Shown: piece after piece, positions 26,056-35,918 of the stretch
Layout: each line of letters opens with the position of its first letter
Numbering within the stretch: the stretch's first letter is position 1
NCBI RefSeq assembly: GCF_004766045.1
Contig: NZ_SPQQ01000011.1
Location: forward strand, 1 to 64,000
Origin: Desulfosporosinus fructosivorans
Lineage (GTDB): Bacteria > Bacillota > Desulfitobacteriia > Desulfitobacteriales > Desulfitobacteriaceae
Reading direction: 5' to 3'
DNA: 64,000 nucleotides
The notes under the pieces: model-generated
Told to the model about the DNA's origin: nothing
The model's database searches: none
What the model saw: only the letters and a program-made list of their open reading frames with translations
Position numbers and translations under genes: made by a program

Positions 26056-27591
26056 ATGAAGAAAGTATGGAAGAGATTATTGACTGTCGTGGTAGTGGTT
26101 GCAATTGTGGCTACATCTGTTTTTATTACCGGAAGGCAGGATTCCGATGCAGTAGCTGTTACCGCGAAGAATGTGAAGGCAGCGGCAAGCGTGGAACGTG
26201 CGCCAAAGTATGTGTTTTTATTTATTGGTGACGGTATGAGCTACCCTCAGATCCAGGCAGCTTCGTATTATCTGGGAGCTGTCAGCCAGTCATCCGGTAC
26301 CACAATATTAAAGGGAGGCAAGGACTTGTCCTTTATGGAATTTCCGGTTTCCGGATCTGCAACAACCTTTGATTCCAGCTCGTTTTGTCCTGATTCCTCT
26401 TCGTCGGCCACTTCCATTGCAACGGGACACAAAACCTACAGCGCTGTAGTCAATATGGATGAGACAAAGACCATTTCCTATGAAACTATTTCCGAAAAAT
26501 TAAAAAAGCAGTTAGGCTATAAGATTGGCATCATATCTTCCGTTAATATCAATCACGCCACACCGGCCGCCTTTTACGCCCACCAGGTCAGCCGCAACAA
26601 TTATTATGGAATCGGAAAGGAAATGGTGACAAGCGGTTTTGATTACTTTGCCGGAGGAGCTTTAAAGGAGCCTACGGGAGCCAAGAAAGATCAGACCAGT
26701 ATTTATGACTTGGCAAAGGAGGCAGGCTATCATGTCATAACAACCGAAAAGGTAGCCGAGGCTTTGACGCAGAAGGACGGCAAGTCCATTATTATCGGTG
26801 AAACCCTGGCAGACAGTGATTCCTTATCCTACGAAAAGGACAGAAAAGACAGCGAATGGGCCTTGGCGGATTATGTTAAGAAAGGCATAGAAGTACTGAC
26901 CAATGATACTGGCTTCTTTATGATGGTGGAAGGCGGTAAGATTGACTGGGCCGGTCATGCAAACGATGCAGGTTCAAGCATCAGCGATACAGTTGCTCTC
27001 TCCGATGCGGTAAAGGAAGCTGTGGCCTTTTACGATAAACATCCCCAGGAAACTCTGATTCTTGTTACCGGAGACCATGAGACAGGGGGACTTACCATTG
27101 GTTATGCAGGTACGAATTATGATACCTATTTGAAAAACCTGCAGAATCAGAAGATCTCCTATGCTAAATTTGATGCCGATTATGTTGCAGGCTATAAAAA
27201 GAACAATACTCCCTTCAGTGAGGTACTGGTGGATATTAAGAATAATTTTGGCTTAATGACAAGTGAGGATAAGGATGCGGCACAAAATGAGAAGCTGGTT
27301 CTGACGGACTATGAGCTTTCCTTATTAAAGAATGCATATACCAAAACAATGCTTTCCACCGGAGAACAGCTGACACAGGGGGAATACATATTATACAGTT
27401 CCTATGAACCGCTTACCGTAACAATTACCCATTTATTAAATAATAAGTCGGGTATCAGCTTCAGTTCCTATTCCCATACGGGTCTTCCAGTAGGAGTATT
27501 TGCCAAGGGTGTGGGTCAGGACATGTTTGTCGGCTATTATGATAATACGGATATTTACAATAATCTGGCGGGGCTGTTGAATGTAAAATAA
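26056..27591 (+). CDS. exported alkaline phosphatase (PhoA family)
   Basis: This 511-residue protein has a signal sequence (KKVWKRLLTVVVVVAIVATSVFITG) and alkaline phosphatase motifs: metal-binding VFLFIGDGMSYPQ, the nucleophile Ser in CPDSSSSATSIATGHKTYS, NINHATPAAFYAHQ, MMVEGGKIDWAGHANDA and LVTGDHETGGL. These supply the zinc and magnesium ligands and the catalytic Ser. It should release phosphate outside the cell. I chose the ATG at 26056 with GGAGG upstream; the open frame to 25975 runs through the leader remnant. The next genes on the strand encode a YibE/F-like protein and a MATE-like protein. Confidence 0.92.
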   Translation: MKKVWKRLLTVVVVVAIVATSVFITGRQDSDAVAVTAKNVKAAASVERAPKYVFLFIGDGMSYPQIQAASYYLGAVSQSSGTTILKGGKDLSFMEFPVSGSATTFDSSSFCPDSSSSATSIATGHKTYSAVVNMDETKTISYETISEKLKKQLGYKIGIISSVNINHATPAAFYAHQVSRNNYYGIGKEMVTSGFDYFAGGALKEPTGAKKDQTSIYDLAKEAGYHVITTEKVAEALTQKDGKSIIIGETLADSDSLSYEKDRKDSEWALADYVKKGIEVLTNDTGFFMMVEGGKIDWAGHANDAGSSISDTVALSDAVKEAVAFYDKHPQETLILVTGDHETGGLTIGYAGTNYDTYLKNLQNQKISYAKFDADYVAGYKKNNTPFSEVLVDIKNNFGLMTSEDKDAAQNEKLVLTDYELSLLKNAYTKTMLSTGEQLTQGEYILYSSYEPLTVTITHLLNNKSGISFSSYSHTGLPVGVFAKGVGQDMFVGYYDNTDIYNNLAGLLNVK

Positions 27592-27670
27592 TGAAATAGT
27601 CCGGCCGGGATTGATTTCCTGAAATATTCTGTAATTGAAACCCGATGGTTGAATTCAGAAAGGATATGGC

Positions 27671-28852
27671 ATGAGTCTAAAAAAATTATTCATTGAAAAA
27701 AGAAAGGAATTATTGCCTGCTTTTATATGCCTGATTCTATTTCTTATATTAATTATATTGCCGACAGGCTATGAGGGTGCTGTGATCTATAAGGGCACCG
27801 ATCGGTGCCAGGCGGAAGTTCTTTCCGTCAATAATGATACTGTTATTGACACTGGTCTAATTCGTTCGGGGGAGCAGACCTGTGAGATAAAGCTTCTGGG
27901 AGGAAGGTTTAAAGGTCAGGTAACAAGCGGTTATAATGCGCTAAACGGTTCGCTGGAAGCAGATAAAATTTTTAAGGAGGGAGACAGAGCCCTGGTAGTC
28001 ATTGATTATAGCTGGGATACCATTCTCTCCGTTAATATGATCGATCATTACCGTTTGAACAAAGAAATCATCTTGGTGCTATGCTTTGCGCTGTTTTTAA
28101 TCCTGGTGGCCGGAAAAACGGGAGCAAGGGCAATTTTATCCTTTGCAATAACGGTATTACTGATATGGAAGGTATTGATACCTTCCTACCTGAATGGATA
28201 TAATCCCATCTATGTCGGTCTGGCAGTCACGTTAATGATAATCGTAATTACCCTGTCCCTGGTCTATGGCTTTGACAGAAAAATGGTGTCGGCTGTATCG
28301 GGTTCTGCCCTGGGTATGTTTGTGACCTGTATTCTGGGAGTGATATTTACAAAACAGTTTCTTATCCACGGCGCCATCATGTCGAATTCGGAGAGCCTTT
28401 TATATAGCGGTTACCAGAATTTGAATCTGACCCAGGTATTTATGGCCAGTATTTTTATCGGTGCCTCCGGAGCAGTCATGGATCTGGCAGTGGATATAAC
28501 CTCTGCCGTAAATGAAGTGGTGCAAAAGAAACCGGAAATAAGCTGGAGAGAGGCAGCAATGTCCGGCTTTAATGTAGGAAGGGCAGCCATGGGAACTATG
28601 ACGACAACTCTATTGCTGGCTTATTCGGGAGGATCTATCGCTCTGATTATGGTGTTCATGGCTCAAGGCACTCCCATTTACAATATCCTGAATTATAAAT
28701 ATGTATCGGCTGAGATAATAGAGATCATCGTAGGAAGCTTTGGATTGGTGTCAGTGGGGCCTTTTACAGCATTAACCAGCGGTCTTTTGCTGACAGTCAG
28801 GGGAAATAATCGGGTATATAGCGATAGGATGAAGAGGGATTATGAAGGATGA
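27671..28852 (+). CDS. YibE/F-like multi-pass membrane protein
   Basis: This 393-residue protein has one N-terminal helix, a periplasmic/extracellular beta-rich segment (about residues 35-120) and seven or eight helices after it, with GASGAVMDLAVDITSAV as the family's conserved motif. This is the YibE/F family, whose function is not established. AAAGGATATGGC lies before the ATG. The end (MKRDYEG) coincides with a sequence block also found at 43659 and 62339, so the junction with the next gene may be secondary. The stop overlaps the next start by 4 bp. Confidence 0.8.
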   Translation: MSLKKLFIEKRKELLPAFICLILFLILIILPTGYEGAVIYKGTDRCQAEVLSVNNDTVIDTGLIRSGEQTCEIKLLGGRFKGQVTSGYNALNGSLEADKIFKEGDRALVVIDYSWDTILSVNMIDHYRLNKEIILVLCFALFLILVAGKTGARAILSFAITVLLIWKVLIPSYLNGYNPIYVGLAVTLMIIVITLSLVYGFDRKMVSAVSGSALGMFVTCILGVIFTKQFLIHGAIMSNSESLLYSGYQNLNLTQVFMASIFIGASGAVMDLAVDITSAVNEVVQKKPEISWREAAMSGFNVGRAAMGTMTTTLLLAYSGGSIALIMVFMAQGTPIYNILNYKYVSAEIIEIIVGSFGLVSVGPFTALTSGLLLTVRGNNRVYSDRMKRDYEG

Positions 28853-30621
28853 TGAAAGATAATCATTACTTGATCAATAAAAGCTTTCAGAGGTACTTGG
28901 TTCCGTCCATATTAGCTATTCTGGGAGGGAATATCAGTTTTATGGTTGATCATATCATCGCAGGAAGAGTGTTGGGTAGTAATGCACTCGCTGCTATGAG
29001 TATGGTAAATCCTTTGTTTTTACTATTGACAACGATTGGAACCTTGATATGTGTTGGCTCTTCCACGATGGCCTCTGTTTTCATAGGAAGAGAAAACAAG
29101 AAAACGGCCAATGAGCTTTTCACGCTTAGCACGGTACTCGTTTTGATGTTAGGCGGGTTGATCAGCATTGCAGGCTTCATAATGTTGGATCCGATTGTTA
29201 ACCTTCTGAGTAATGGTCAAGAACTTCATGCTATGATCTATGAGTATTGCCTGGGATTGATTCCAGGTTCGATTTGTATTATGGCGGTATACATCCCCCT
29301 TAATTTTTTCAGGATTGAAGGAAGAGGCCATCTGGGCATGATTATGTTTCTAATCATGGCAGTCCTGGATATTGCCTTGGATCTATATTTTACAGTTGTT
29401 ATGGGTATGGGTATGTTTGGCTTGGCCTTGGCCACGGTCTTAAGTGCTCTGATCGCAGTCATGATCATGTTTCCATTCCTGTTCTTTAAAGGAGGCGGAT
29501 TTCGTTTCGTCTCAATCAAATCCCTAGGACTTGTCAATAGGATCGTAATAGTAGGTAGCCCGCCCGCATTGAACAACTTTTATTCCGTAATCAGCACCTT
29601 TATCTTAAATACGCTGATCTTATCTGTGGGAGGACCTGTGGCGGTAGCAAGCTTCGCCTTTGTCAATAGTATCAATACTCTGGCGCAGGGCGTTGTTTCG
29701 GGGATTTCGCAAACAGTATCGCCGTTGGTTGGCGTGTTTTACGGCGAACATGATGTGCTAAGCATCAAGAAAGTAGTAAAGCTTGCCGTCAAACTTGGGA
29801 TGGCATCGATGGTGGTATTTAGCATTTTAATATCTGTATTTTCAAGGCAAATCTGCGTCGTGTTTGGCCTAGCGTCTGCCGAGCAGCAGAGTATAGCGGT
29901 TCCTGCCCTCATGATCTGTTCGATTAGCCTGGTAGGAGCTATGGTGAACCAGATATTCATCTACTATTATATGACTATAGGGCGAACTAAAATTGCCAAC
30001 CTGATTACTCTCGGCAGGGGGCTCTTATTCATAATACTAACAGCCTACATATTATCTCAAACCTTGGGGATTTATGGTATTTGGATTAGTTTTTCGGTCA
30101 GTGAGCTTTTAAGCTTTCTAATAATAGCCATAACGGTTAAGCAGGCACTCCGTAAGGAGCACGAGTTGAGCGGTGTGCTGCTATTGAATCACTGTGACGT
30201 CGAGGAAGGACGATTTATCTCCTTTTCAGTGGGCACCAAGGTTGAGGCGGTCATGGAAAGTTCAGATAAAATCAGCGACTTTTGTGAAAGCTGCAGCCTG
30301 AATCCTAAACAATCGATGGCCATAAGCTTAGCTATCGAAGAAATACTCCTGTTAATGGTCAAGCATGTTTTTGAAGGTAATCATAACGATTCAATTGATG
30401 TGAAAATCTTTGTCCGAAAAGACATGATCACCATGCGCTTTCGATGTGGGGGCAGGAAATTTAACCCTCTGGAGTACTATAAGGCAGCAATGGAAACGTC
30501 CAATGGATTCGAAGACAGTGACATGGATGAGAGTATGGGACTTAAGCTGATTTCTAAGATAGCAAAGAAGGTAGATTATACGACGAGTCTTGGCTTGAAC
30601 AACATTGTTATCAGGATTTAA
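28849..30621 (+). CDS. MATE-like transporter with C-terminal HATPase-like domain
   Basis: Residues 1-445 have twelve transmembrane segments of the MATE family (AILGGNISFMVDHIIAGRVLG, GISQTVSPLVGVFYGE). Residues 450-590 form a soluble domain with SMAISLAIEEILLLMVKHVF and DSDMDESMGLKLISKIAKKV, which look like the N-box and G2 regions of an RsbW-type HATPase; the N-box Asn is replaced. Such a fusion is unusual and suggests coupling of export to a partner-switching signal. Overlap with the upstream gene (ATGATGA) implies translational coupling. A terminator follows at 30711. Confidence 0.8.
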   Translation: MMKDNHYLINKSFQRYLVPSILAILGGNISFMVDHIIAGRVLGSNALAAMSMVNPLFLLLTTIGTLICVGSSTMASVFIGRENKKTANELFTLSTVLVLMLGGLISIAGFIMLDPIVNLLSNGQELHAMIYEYCLGLIPGSICIMAVYIPLNFFRIEGRGHLGMIMFLIMAVLDIALDLYFTVVMGMGMFGLALATVLSALIAVMIMFPFLFFKGGGFRFVSIKSLGLVNRIVIVGSPPALNNFYSVISTFILNTLILSVGGPVAVASFAFVNSINTLAQGVVSGISQTVSPLVGVFYGEHDVLSIKKVVKLAVKLGMASMVVFSILISVFSRQICVVFGLASAEQQSIAVPALMICSISLVGAMVNQIFIYYYMTIGRTKIANLITLGRGLLFIILTAYILSQTLGIYGIWISFSVSELLSFLIIAITVKQALRKEHELSGVLLLNHCDVEEGRFISFSVGTKVEAVMESSDKISDFCESCSLNPKQSMAISLAIEEILLLMVKHVFEGNHNDSIDVKIFVRKDMITMRFRCGGRKFNPLEYYKAAMETSNGFEDSDMDESMGLKLISKIAKKVDYTTSLGLNNIVIRI

Positions 30622-30710
30622 GCACTATTTGAAACAAGAACTCAACGCTTTAGGGTCGAGTAAAAGTAGAAAACACTTAGGCGATGAAGAACACGATGAA
30701 GCGCGATGAA

Positions 30711-30747
30711 ACCGCAAGGAGTAATCTCATACTCTTTGCGGTTTTTT
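30711..30747 (+). terminator. intrinsic terminator after the MATE-HATPase gene
   Basis: ACCGCAAGGAGT and ACTCTTTGCGGT pair, followed by TTTTTT. It separates the MATE gene from repeat R2 and the export genes. Confidence 0.85.
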
Positions 30748-30800
30748 AATTAAGCAGATTTAACTGTAGAAAATAAAAAACCTAGCAAATACAAAATTCC

Positions 30801-30882
30801 TCACACCGTGTGTCGAATAGCACCCAGATTATTTAATAAATCATCACCCCGGTGTGATTTTTATGTCAAAAGACCTATGGTA
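30801..30882 (+). repeat. R repeat, copy 2 (before the intact export genes)
   Basis: This copy precedes the full HlyD-like gene by 43 bp. It keeps the left palindrome (CACACCGTGTG), the ATCACCCCGGTGTGAT box and the CCTATGGTA box. It is the only copy followed by intact export genes, so it probably holds their promoter and operator. Confidence 0.82.
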
Positions 30883-30925
30883 AATTTATTTATGATTTGT
30901 AGCAACAATTATAGGAGTGAAAAGC

Positions 30926-31408
30926 ATGAACGAAAGCATTTTCAGAAAGAAGAGCCTTGACCGCGTTTCTTCCCCGGAACAATTAACCGATTACATAAAA
31001 GTATCCAGTCCCAGTGTCTGGATTGTTCTTTCGGCGGTGGTAATCCTGCTGATATCGGTATTGATCTGGTCGGTATTTGGCTCGATCCTAGACACAGTGA
31101 AGCTAAATGCCCTTGTGCAGGATGGGGTTGCCGTCTGCTATGTGGACGGTGATACCGCCGCTAAGCTCAAGGTAGGGATGACTTCAGAGCTTGCCGGAAC
31201 GAAGAGAACGGTTTCGGAAATTTCAGGTGCCCCTCACTCCGCCGAGGATCTGAGAAAAACCATGGCGGATCAGGTTACAGCGGAAACTCTTATAAAGGAA
31301 GAATGGAACTATCCGGTCAAAGTGAATGCTTCCGGTGTGCCGGACGGACTTTACGAAATGGTAATTACCATTGACAGAGTAAAGCCTATTTCTTTCATTT
31401 TGAACTGA
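30926..31408 (+). CDS. NHLM-system HlyD-like secretion protein (short form)
   Basis: This 160-residue protein starts MNESIFRKKSLDRVSSPEQL and has one transmembrane helix (WIVLSAVVILLISVLIWSVFG), then a short soluble domain. This is the short HlyD-like accessory that travels with the two NHLM ABC proteins in gut and anaerobic clostridia, so it is not necessarily truncated although classical HlyD proteins are longer. It should connect the ABC exporters outside the membrane. AGGAG lies 8 nt before the ATG. The first four codons recur in the scars at 21108 and 48891. Confidence 0.82.
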   Translation: MNESIFRKKSLDRVSSPEQLTDYIKVSSPSVWIVLSAVVILLISVLIWSVFGSILDTVKLNALVQDGVAVCYVDGDTAAKLKVGMTSELAGTKRTVSEISGAPHSAEDLRKTMADQVTAETLIKEEWNYPVKVNASGVPDGLYEMVITIDRVKPISFILN

Positions 31409-31428
31409 GATAGAAAGGAAGTACCAAG

Positions 31429-33612
31429 ATGGCTCAGACAACAAGCAAGCCAATTAGCGGAAGGGTTGCCAAGGTTCCGGTAATGATGCAGATGGAAGCG
31501 CTGGAGTGCGGAGCCGCTTCCCTGGCAATGGTGATGGCTTATTATGGTAAATGGCTGCCGCTGGAACGTGTACGCGCGGACTGCGGCGTATCTCGAGATG
31601 GCTCTAATGCCCGCAATGTCCTGAAAGCTGCGCGCAGCTATGGAATGACCGCCAAGGGATACCGCTATGAACCGGAGCTTTTGCGGTCAGAAGGAACGTA
31701 CCCCTGTATTATCCACTGGAATTTCGACCACTTTGTAGTGCTGTGCGGTTTTAAGGGCAATAACGCTTATATTAACGACCCTGCCCGGGGCAACGTGCAA
31801 ATTCCCATGGAGGAATTTGATCGCGCCTTTACCGGCGTGTGCATGATGTTTGAACCAATGGAAAGCTTTGAAGCAGGCGGAAAGCCCCGCTCCGTTTGGG
31901 CGTTTGCCAGGGAGCGCCTGCGCGGTACGGGGGTGGCTTTCGCTTTTGTGGTGGTGACCACCCTCATCAGTTCCATTCTGGGAATCATCAGTCCCGCATT
32001 TTCCAGGGTATTTGTTGATCGGTTGCTGACAGGGCAAAATCCTGACTGGCTGTATCCGTTTCTTCTGGCCCTGGCGGGTTTGACCGGAGTTTCCTTGATT
32101 GTGCAGATTATAAACGCTGCCTACAGTTTAAAGATCGAAGGCAAAATGGCGATCGTGGCAAATGCCACGTTCTTGTGGCATCTATTGTGTCTGCCCATGG
32201 AATTTTTCTCCCAGCGTATGGCAGGAGATATTGCGGGACGTGCCGGAAGCAATCAGGGAATCGCGTCCACCATTATACAGCAGTTTGCGCCAATGGTGCT
32301 GGATTTTGTCATGTTAGTGTTTTATTTAACCGTTATGATTCGTTACAGCTTGACGCTCACGCTGGTTGGACTGTCCTCCATTTTAATCAACATGTTTGTG
32401 GCGCGGGTGATTTCCAATAAACGCATTAACCTGACCCGCGTACAGATGCGCGACGCGGGCAAGCTTTCCGCCGCAACGGTAACTGGTATTGACATGATTG
32501 AAACCATCAAGGCCAGCGGAGCGGAGAACGGTTATTTTGAGAAGTGGTCCGGTTATCATGCCAGTCTTAATTCACAGACGGTGAAATTTATCCGGCTGAA
32601 CCAGTATCTTGGTGCGGTGCCGGGGTTGGTATCCTCACTGGTGAATATAGTAATCCTCATGCTTGGTGTTTTATTCACAATGCAGGGGAGTTTTACAGTC
32701 GGTATGATCTTAGCGTTTCAGGGTTTTATGAGTTCCTTTATGTCGCCGGTCGATAAATTTATCTCCGCAGGCCAGTCCATGCAGGAAATGCGAACCAGTA
32801 TGGAACGCATTGAGGATGTCATGAAATACCCCACAGACCGTCTGCTGGCAGAAAAGGCGAAAATTGACAATATTCAGGAAGACTACACGAAGCTTTCCGG
32901 AACGCTGGAAATCAATGACCTTACGTTCGGCTATTCCCGCCTTTCCGACCCGATCATCAAAAATTTCAATTTGAAGCTTGAGGCGGGCAAAAGTGTGGCC
33001 TTTGTGGGAACGTCCGGTTGCGGAAAATCCACGCTGTCCAAGTTGATTTCCGGCTTGTACGCCTCGTGGAGCGGAGAAATTCTTTTTGATGGCAAGCCGT
33101 TGTATGATATTCGGCGGGAAATTTTCACCGGTTCCATTGCCGTGGTTGACCAAGATATCATCCTTTTTGAGGATACCATTGCCAATAACATCAAGATGTG
33201 GGACAGCTCTATTGAGGATTTTGAAATGATTCTGGCGGCACGGGATGCGCAACTTCATGAGGACATCATGCAGCGTGACGGCGGTTATCAATACAAAATT
33301 ATGGAGGGCGGAAGAGATTTTTCCGGCGGGCAGCGTCAGCGCATGGAGATTGCCCGGGTTCTTGCGCAGGATCCCACCATTATCATTATGGATGAAGCTA
33401 CCAGCGCCCTGGATGCCAAAACCGAGTATAATGTCTCCCACGCTGTGAAGGAGCGCGGAATTACGCTCATCATTGTGGCACACCGGCTTTCCACGATCCG
33501 GGACTGCGACGAAATTATTGTACTGGATAAGGGTGAGGTTATAGAACGCGGTACCCATGAAGAATTAATGGACAAAAACGGTTATTATACAAAGCTCGTC
33601 ACCAACGAGTAG
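31429..33612 (+). CDS. NHLM-system ABC exporter with C39 peptidase domain
   Basis: This 727-residue protein has an N-terminal C39 double-glycine peptidase (residues 1-150: Cys in MEALECGAASLAMVM, His in NFDHFVVLCGF, Asp in INDPARGNV), a six-helix membrane domain (about 170-440) and an ATPase (Walker A GTSGCGKSTLSKLISG, signature DFSGGQRQRMEIARVL, Walker B TIIIMDEATSALD). It should cleave leaders after GG and export the cores. All ten GG precursors in this locus fit it. It follows the HlyD-like gene by 20 bp and precedes the second ABC by 15 bp. Confidence 0.93.
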   Translation: MAQTTSKPISGRVAKVPVMMQMEALECGAASLAMVMAYYGKWLPLERVRADCGVSRDGSNARNVLKAARSYGMTAKGYRYEPELLRSEGTYPCIIHWNFDHFVVLCGFKGNNAYINDPARGNVQIPMEEFDRAFTGVCMMFEPMESFEAGGKPRSVWAFARERLRGTGVAFAFVVVTTLISSILGIISPAFSRVFVDRLLTGQNPDWLYPFLLALAGLTGVSLIVQIINAAYSLKIEGKMAIVANATFLWHLLCLPMEFFSQRMAGDIAGRAGSNQGIASTIIQQFAPMVLDFVMLVFYLTVMIRYSLTLTLVGLSSILINMFVARVISNKRINLTRVQMRDAGKLSAATVTGIDMIETIKASGAENGYFEKWSGYHASLNSQTVKFIRLNQYLGAVPGLVSSLVNIVILMLGVLFTMQGSFTVGMILAFQGFMSSFMSPVDKFISAGQSMQEMRTSMERIEDVMKYPTDRLLAEKAKIDNIQEDYTKLSGTLEINDLTFGYSRLSDPIIKNFNLKLEAGKSVAFVGTSGCGKSTLSKLISGLYASWSGEILFDGKPLYDIRREIFTGSIAVVDQDIILFEDTIANNIKMWDSSIEDFEMILAARDAQLHEDIMQRDGGYQYKIMEGGRDFSGGQRQRMEIARVLAQDPTIIIMDEATSALDAKTEYNVSHAVKERGITLIIVAHRLSTIRDCDEIIVLDKGEVIERGTHEELMDKNGYYTKLVTNE

Positions 33613-33627
33613 AAAGAAGAAACTTTT

Positions 33628-35838
33628 ATGAGCTGGTTTAATGAACAAATTGAACAGCGCCTGAAAAACGACAATGACAATTTTGCCGAAGCGTTTGCCA
33701 ACATGTCCTCGGCGGTCATGGGCAAGAGCATTCTGAATTCGTTCATGGCGGATGATAGACGGGCATGCGATGCCATTGGCGAGATTTTGGCGTACTATTC
33801 CATTAAGATGACAGAAACGAACGAAGTCTTCCCTAATCTCAATGAAAATTTAGAATACTACATGCGTCCCCATGGTATTATGCGGCGCACAGTTAAGCTT
33901 GCCGGGGGCTGGTATAAAGACAGTATAGGAGCTCTTCTGGGCGAAACTCGAGAGGGTAAGATTGTCGCGTTAATTCCGGGGAAAGTAAGAGGCTACTCCT
34001 TTTTCGACTATGAAACCGGAAAGCGTGTCAGGGTAACGGAAAAAACGGCCGCTGGACTTTCGGATGAAGCGATTTGCTTTTATAAGCCCTTTCCGCTGAA
34101 GGAACTGAGGATTTCCGACCTGCTGCTCTATACCCTGCAGACACTGGCGGTTTCGGATCTGGTCATGGTAGTGCTAGCAATGCTAGTTACTACACTGATG
34201 GGAATGCTATTGCCGTATATCACCCAGCAGATTTTCAATGTGGCGATTCCCAGCAAAAATACTGGACTGATTGTCCCGATTGCGCTTTTCTACGGAGGAG
34301 TAACAGTCAGCCGGACCTTAATTGAAATTACCGTTTCGCTTATCCAGTCGAGGGTTAATACGAAAATAAACATTGCGGTGCAATCGGCGTCCATGATGCG
34401 TGTCTTGGTTATGCCGGCCTCCTTTTTTAAGGATTATAGTGCAGGCGAGCTCGCGAGCCGCGTTGAATACATAAACAGTCTTTGCAACATGCTCCAGAGC
34501 ACCATTTTATCGGTGGGCCTCTCTTCCCTGTTTTCCCTCGCCTATATTACGCAGATCTTTGCCTACTCCCCGGGACTAGTGGTACCGGCGTTGCTGGTGA
34601 CGTTGCTTTCTTGTGTAATTACGCTGGTTACCGCGCTGCTTGGCATGAAGCTGGCGAAAAAAAGCATGATGCTTTCCTCCAAGCAAAGCGGTATGCTATA
34701 CGCGCTCATTACAGGTGTGCAGAAAATCCGGCTGACCGGTGCAGAAAAGCGAGCCTTTGGGCGGTGGGCCAATGCCTATTCCGAGATAGCCCGGATCACT
34801 TATGACCCGCCTGCGTTTTTAAAGTACAGTGGTGTGCTGTCAGCGGCGGTCAGTTCCATGGGAACGCTGGTTATTTATTACTATGCTATAAAAACCGGTG
34901 TGGGTGTGGCAGGGTATATGGCGTTTAACGTGTCCTTTGGCATGGTCAGCGGAGCGTTTGCTTCCTTGTTCGGTATTGTTACCACCCTAGCGGGGATTAA
35001 ACCCACATTGGATATGGCGCTTCCGCTTTTAAAAACCTTGCCGGAAGCCGCCACCGGCAAAAAAATCGTAACGAAGATCTCCGGGACTATAGAACTTTCT
35101 AATGTATCCTTTCGCTACAGCGAAACTATGCCGCTGATACTTGACGATCTCTCCCTGAAGATCAAGGCGGGGCAGTATATAGCCATCGTGGGGCAGACGG
35201 GCTGCGGAAAATCCACACTTTTGCGCCTGCTGCTGGGCTTTGAAACACCGGCCAAGGGCGCGGTATATTACGACAACAAGGATCTCGGCACATTGGACTT
35301 AAAGTCCCTGCGCCGCAATATCGGTACCGTGATGCAGAACGGCAAGCTAATGCAGGGGGATATTTTTTCCAATATTGTCGTTGCCGCCCCCTGGCTGAAC
35401 TTAAGTGATGCGTGGGAGGCAGCCGAGCTGGCAGGTATTGCGGAGGACATCCGCGCCATGCCTATGGGAATGCACACTATTATCTCCGAGGGCTCCGGCG
35501 GAATTTCCGGCGGGCAGAAGCAGCGGCTGATGATTTCCCGTGCAGTTGCCCCTAAACCTAAAATCATGATGTTTGACGAGGCAACCAGTGCCCTAGACAA
35601 TATCACCCAAAAGCATGTATCCAAATCCCTGGATAAACTTAAATGCACACGGATCGTCATCGCCCACCGGCTTTCGACCATTAAACAGTGCGACCGGATT
35701 ATCGTGCTGGACAAAGGAAAAATTATGGAGGACGGCAGCTATGAGCAACTGATTGCGCGCGACGGTTATTTTGCCGAGCTTATTGCCAGGCAGCGGCTGG
35801 ATGAAACCGGCTTTGTGGAGGCGACAACCGCCTATTAG
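33628..35838 (+). CDS. NHLM-system second ABC protein (permease-ATPase, no peptidase)
   Basis: This 736-residue protein has an N-terminal soluble region (residues 1-165) without catalytic Cys or His, a six-helix membrane domain (about 185-455) and an ATPase (Walker A GQTGCGKSTLLRLLLG, signature GGISGGQKQRLMISRAV, Walker B IMMFDEATSALDN). It is the partner of the C39 exporter in NHLM systems and is believed to form a heteromeric transporter. Its last codons (DETGFVEATTAY) or internal codons (DPPAFLK) recur in the scars before precursors 1, 9 and 10. U promoter copy 3 lies 19 bp after its stop. Confidence 0.92.
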   Translation: MSWFNEQIEQRLKNDNDNFAEAFANMSSAVMGKSILNSFMADDRRACDAIGEILAYYSIKMTETNEVFPNLNENLEYYMRPHGIMRRTVKLAGGWYKDSIGALLGETREGKIVALIPGKVRGYSFFDYETGKRVRVTEKTAAGLSDEAICFYKPFPLKELRISDLLLYTLQTLAVSDLVMVVLAMLVTTLMGMLLPYITQQIFNVAIPSKNTGLIVPIALFYGGVTVSRTLIEITVSLIQSRVNTKINIAVQSASMMRVLVMPASFFKDYSAGELASRVEYINSLCNMLQSTILSVGLSSLFSLAYITQIFAYSPGLVVPALLVTLLSCVITLVTALLGMKLAKKSMMLSSKQSGMLYALITGVQKIRLTGAEKRAFGRWANAYSEIARITYDPPAFLKYSGVLSAAVSSMGTLVIYYYAIKTGVGVAGYMAFNVSFGMVSGAFASLFGIVTTLAGIKPTLDMALPLLKTLPEAATGKKIVTKISGTIELSNVSFRYSETMPLILDDLSLKIKAGQYIAIVGQTGCGKSTLLRLLLGFETPAKGAVYYDNKDLGTLDLKSLRRNIGTVMQNGKLMQGDIFSNIVVAAPWLNLSDAWEAAELAGIAEDIRAMPMGMHTIISEGSGGISGGQKQRLMISRAVAPKPKIMMFDEATSALDNITQKHVSKSLDKLKCTRIVIAHRLSTIKQCDRIIVLDKGKIMEDGSYEQLIARDGYFAELIARQRLDETGFVEATTAY

Positions 35839-35857
35839 AATTTTTTTAAAAAATAGC

Positions 35858-35886
35858 CTAACACTCTTGAAGCTTAAGCGAATCAA
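35858..35886 (+). promoter_or_regulatory. U promoter, copy 3
   Basis: CTAACACTCTT and GCGAATCAA, same 29-bp length, 32 nt before precursor 4. From here precursors 4-7, the small leader-like gene and the sigma gene follow on one strand, so the sigma factor may drive its own operon. Confidence 0.7.
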
Positions 35887-35918
35887 TAGATGAAAGCATT
35901 TAAAAGGAGGTAGCAGTC

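Noticed and set aside
30926..31408. HlyD-like gene as a truncated pseudogene
   Set aside because: It is short compared with classical HlyD, but the NHLM-associated accessory of this type is usually about 160 residues, and both ends are typical.
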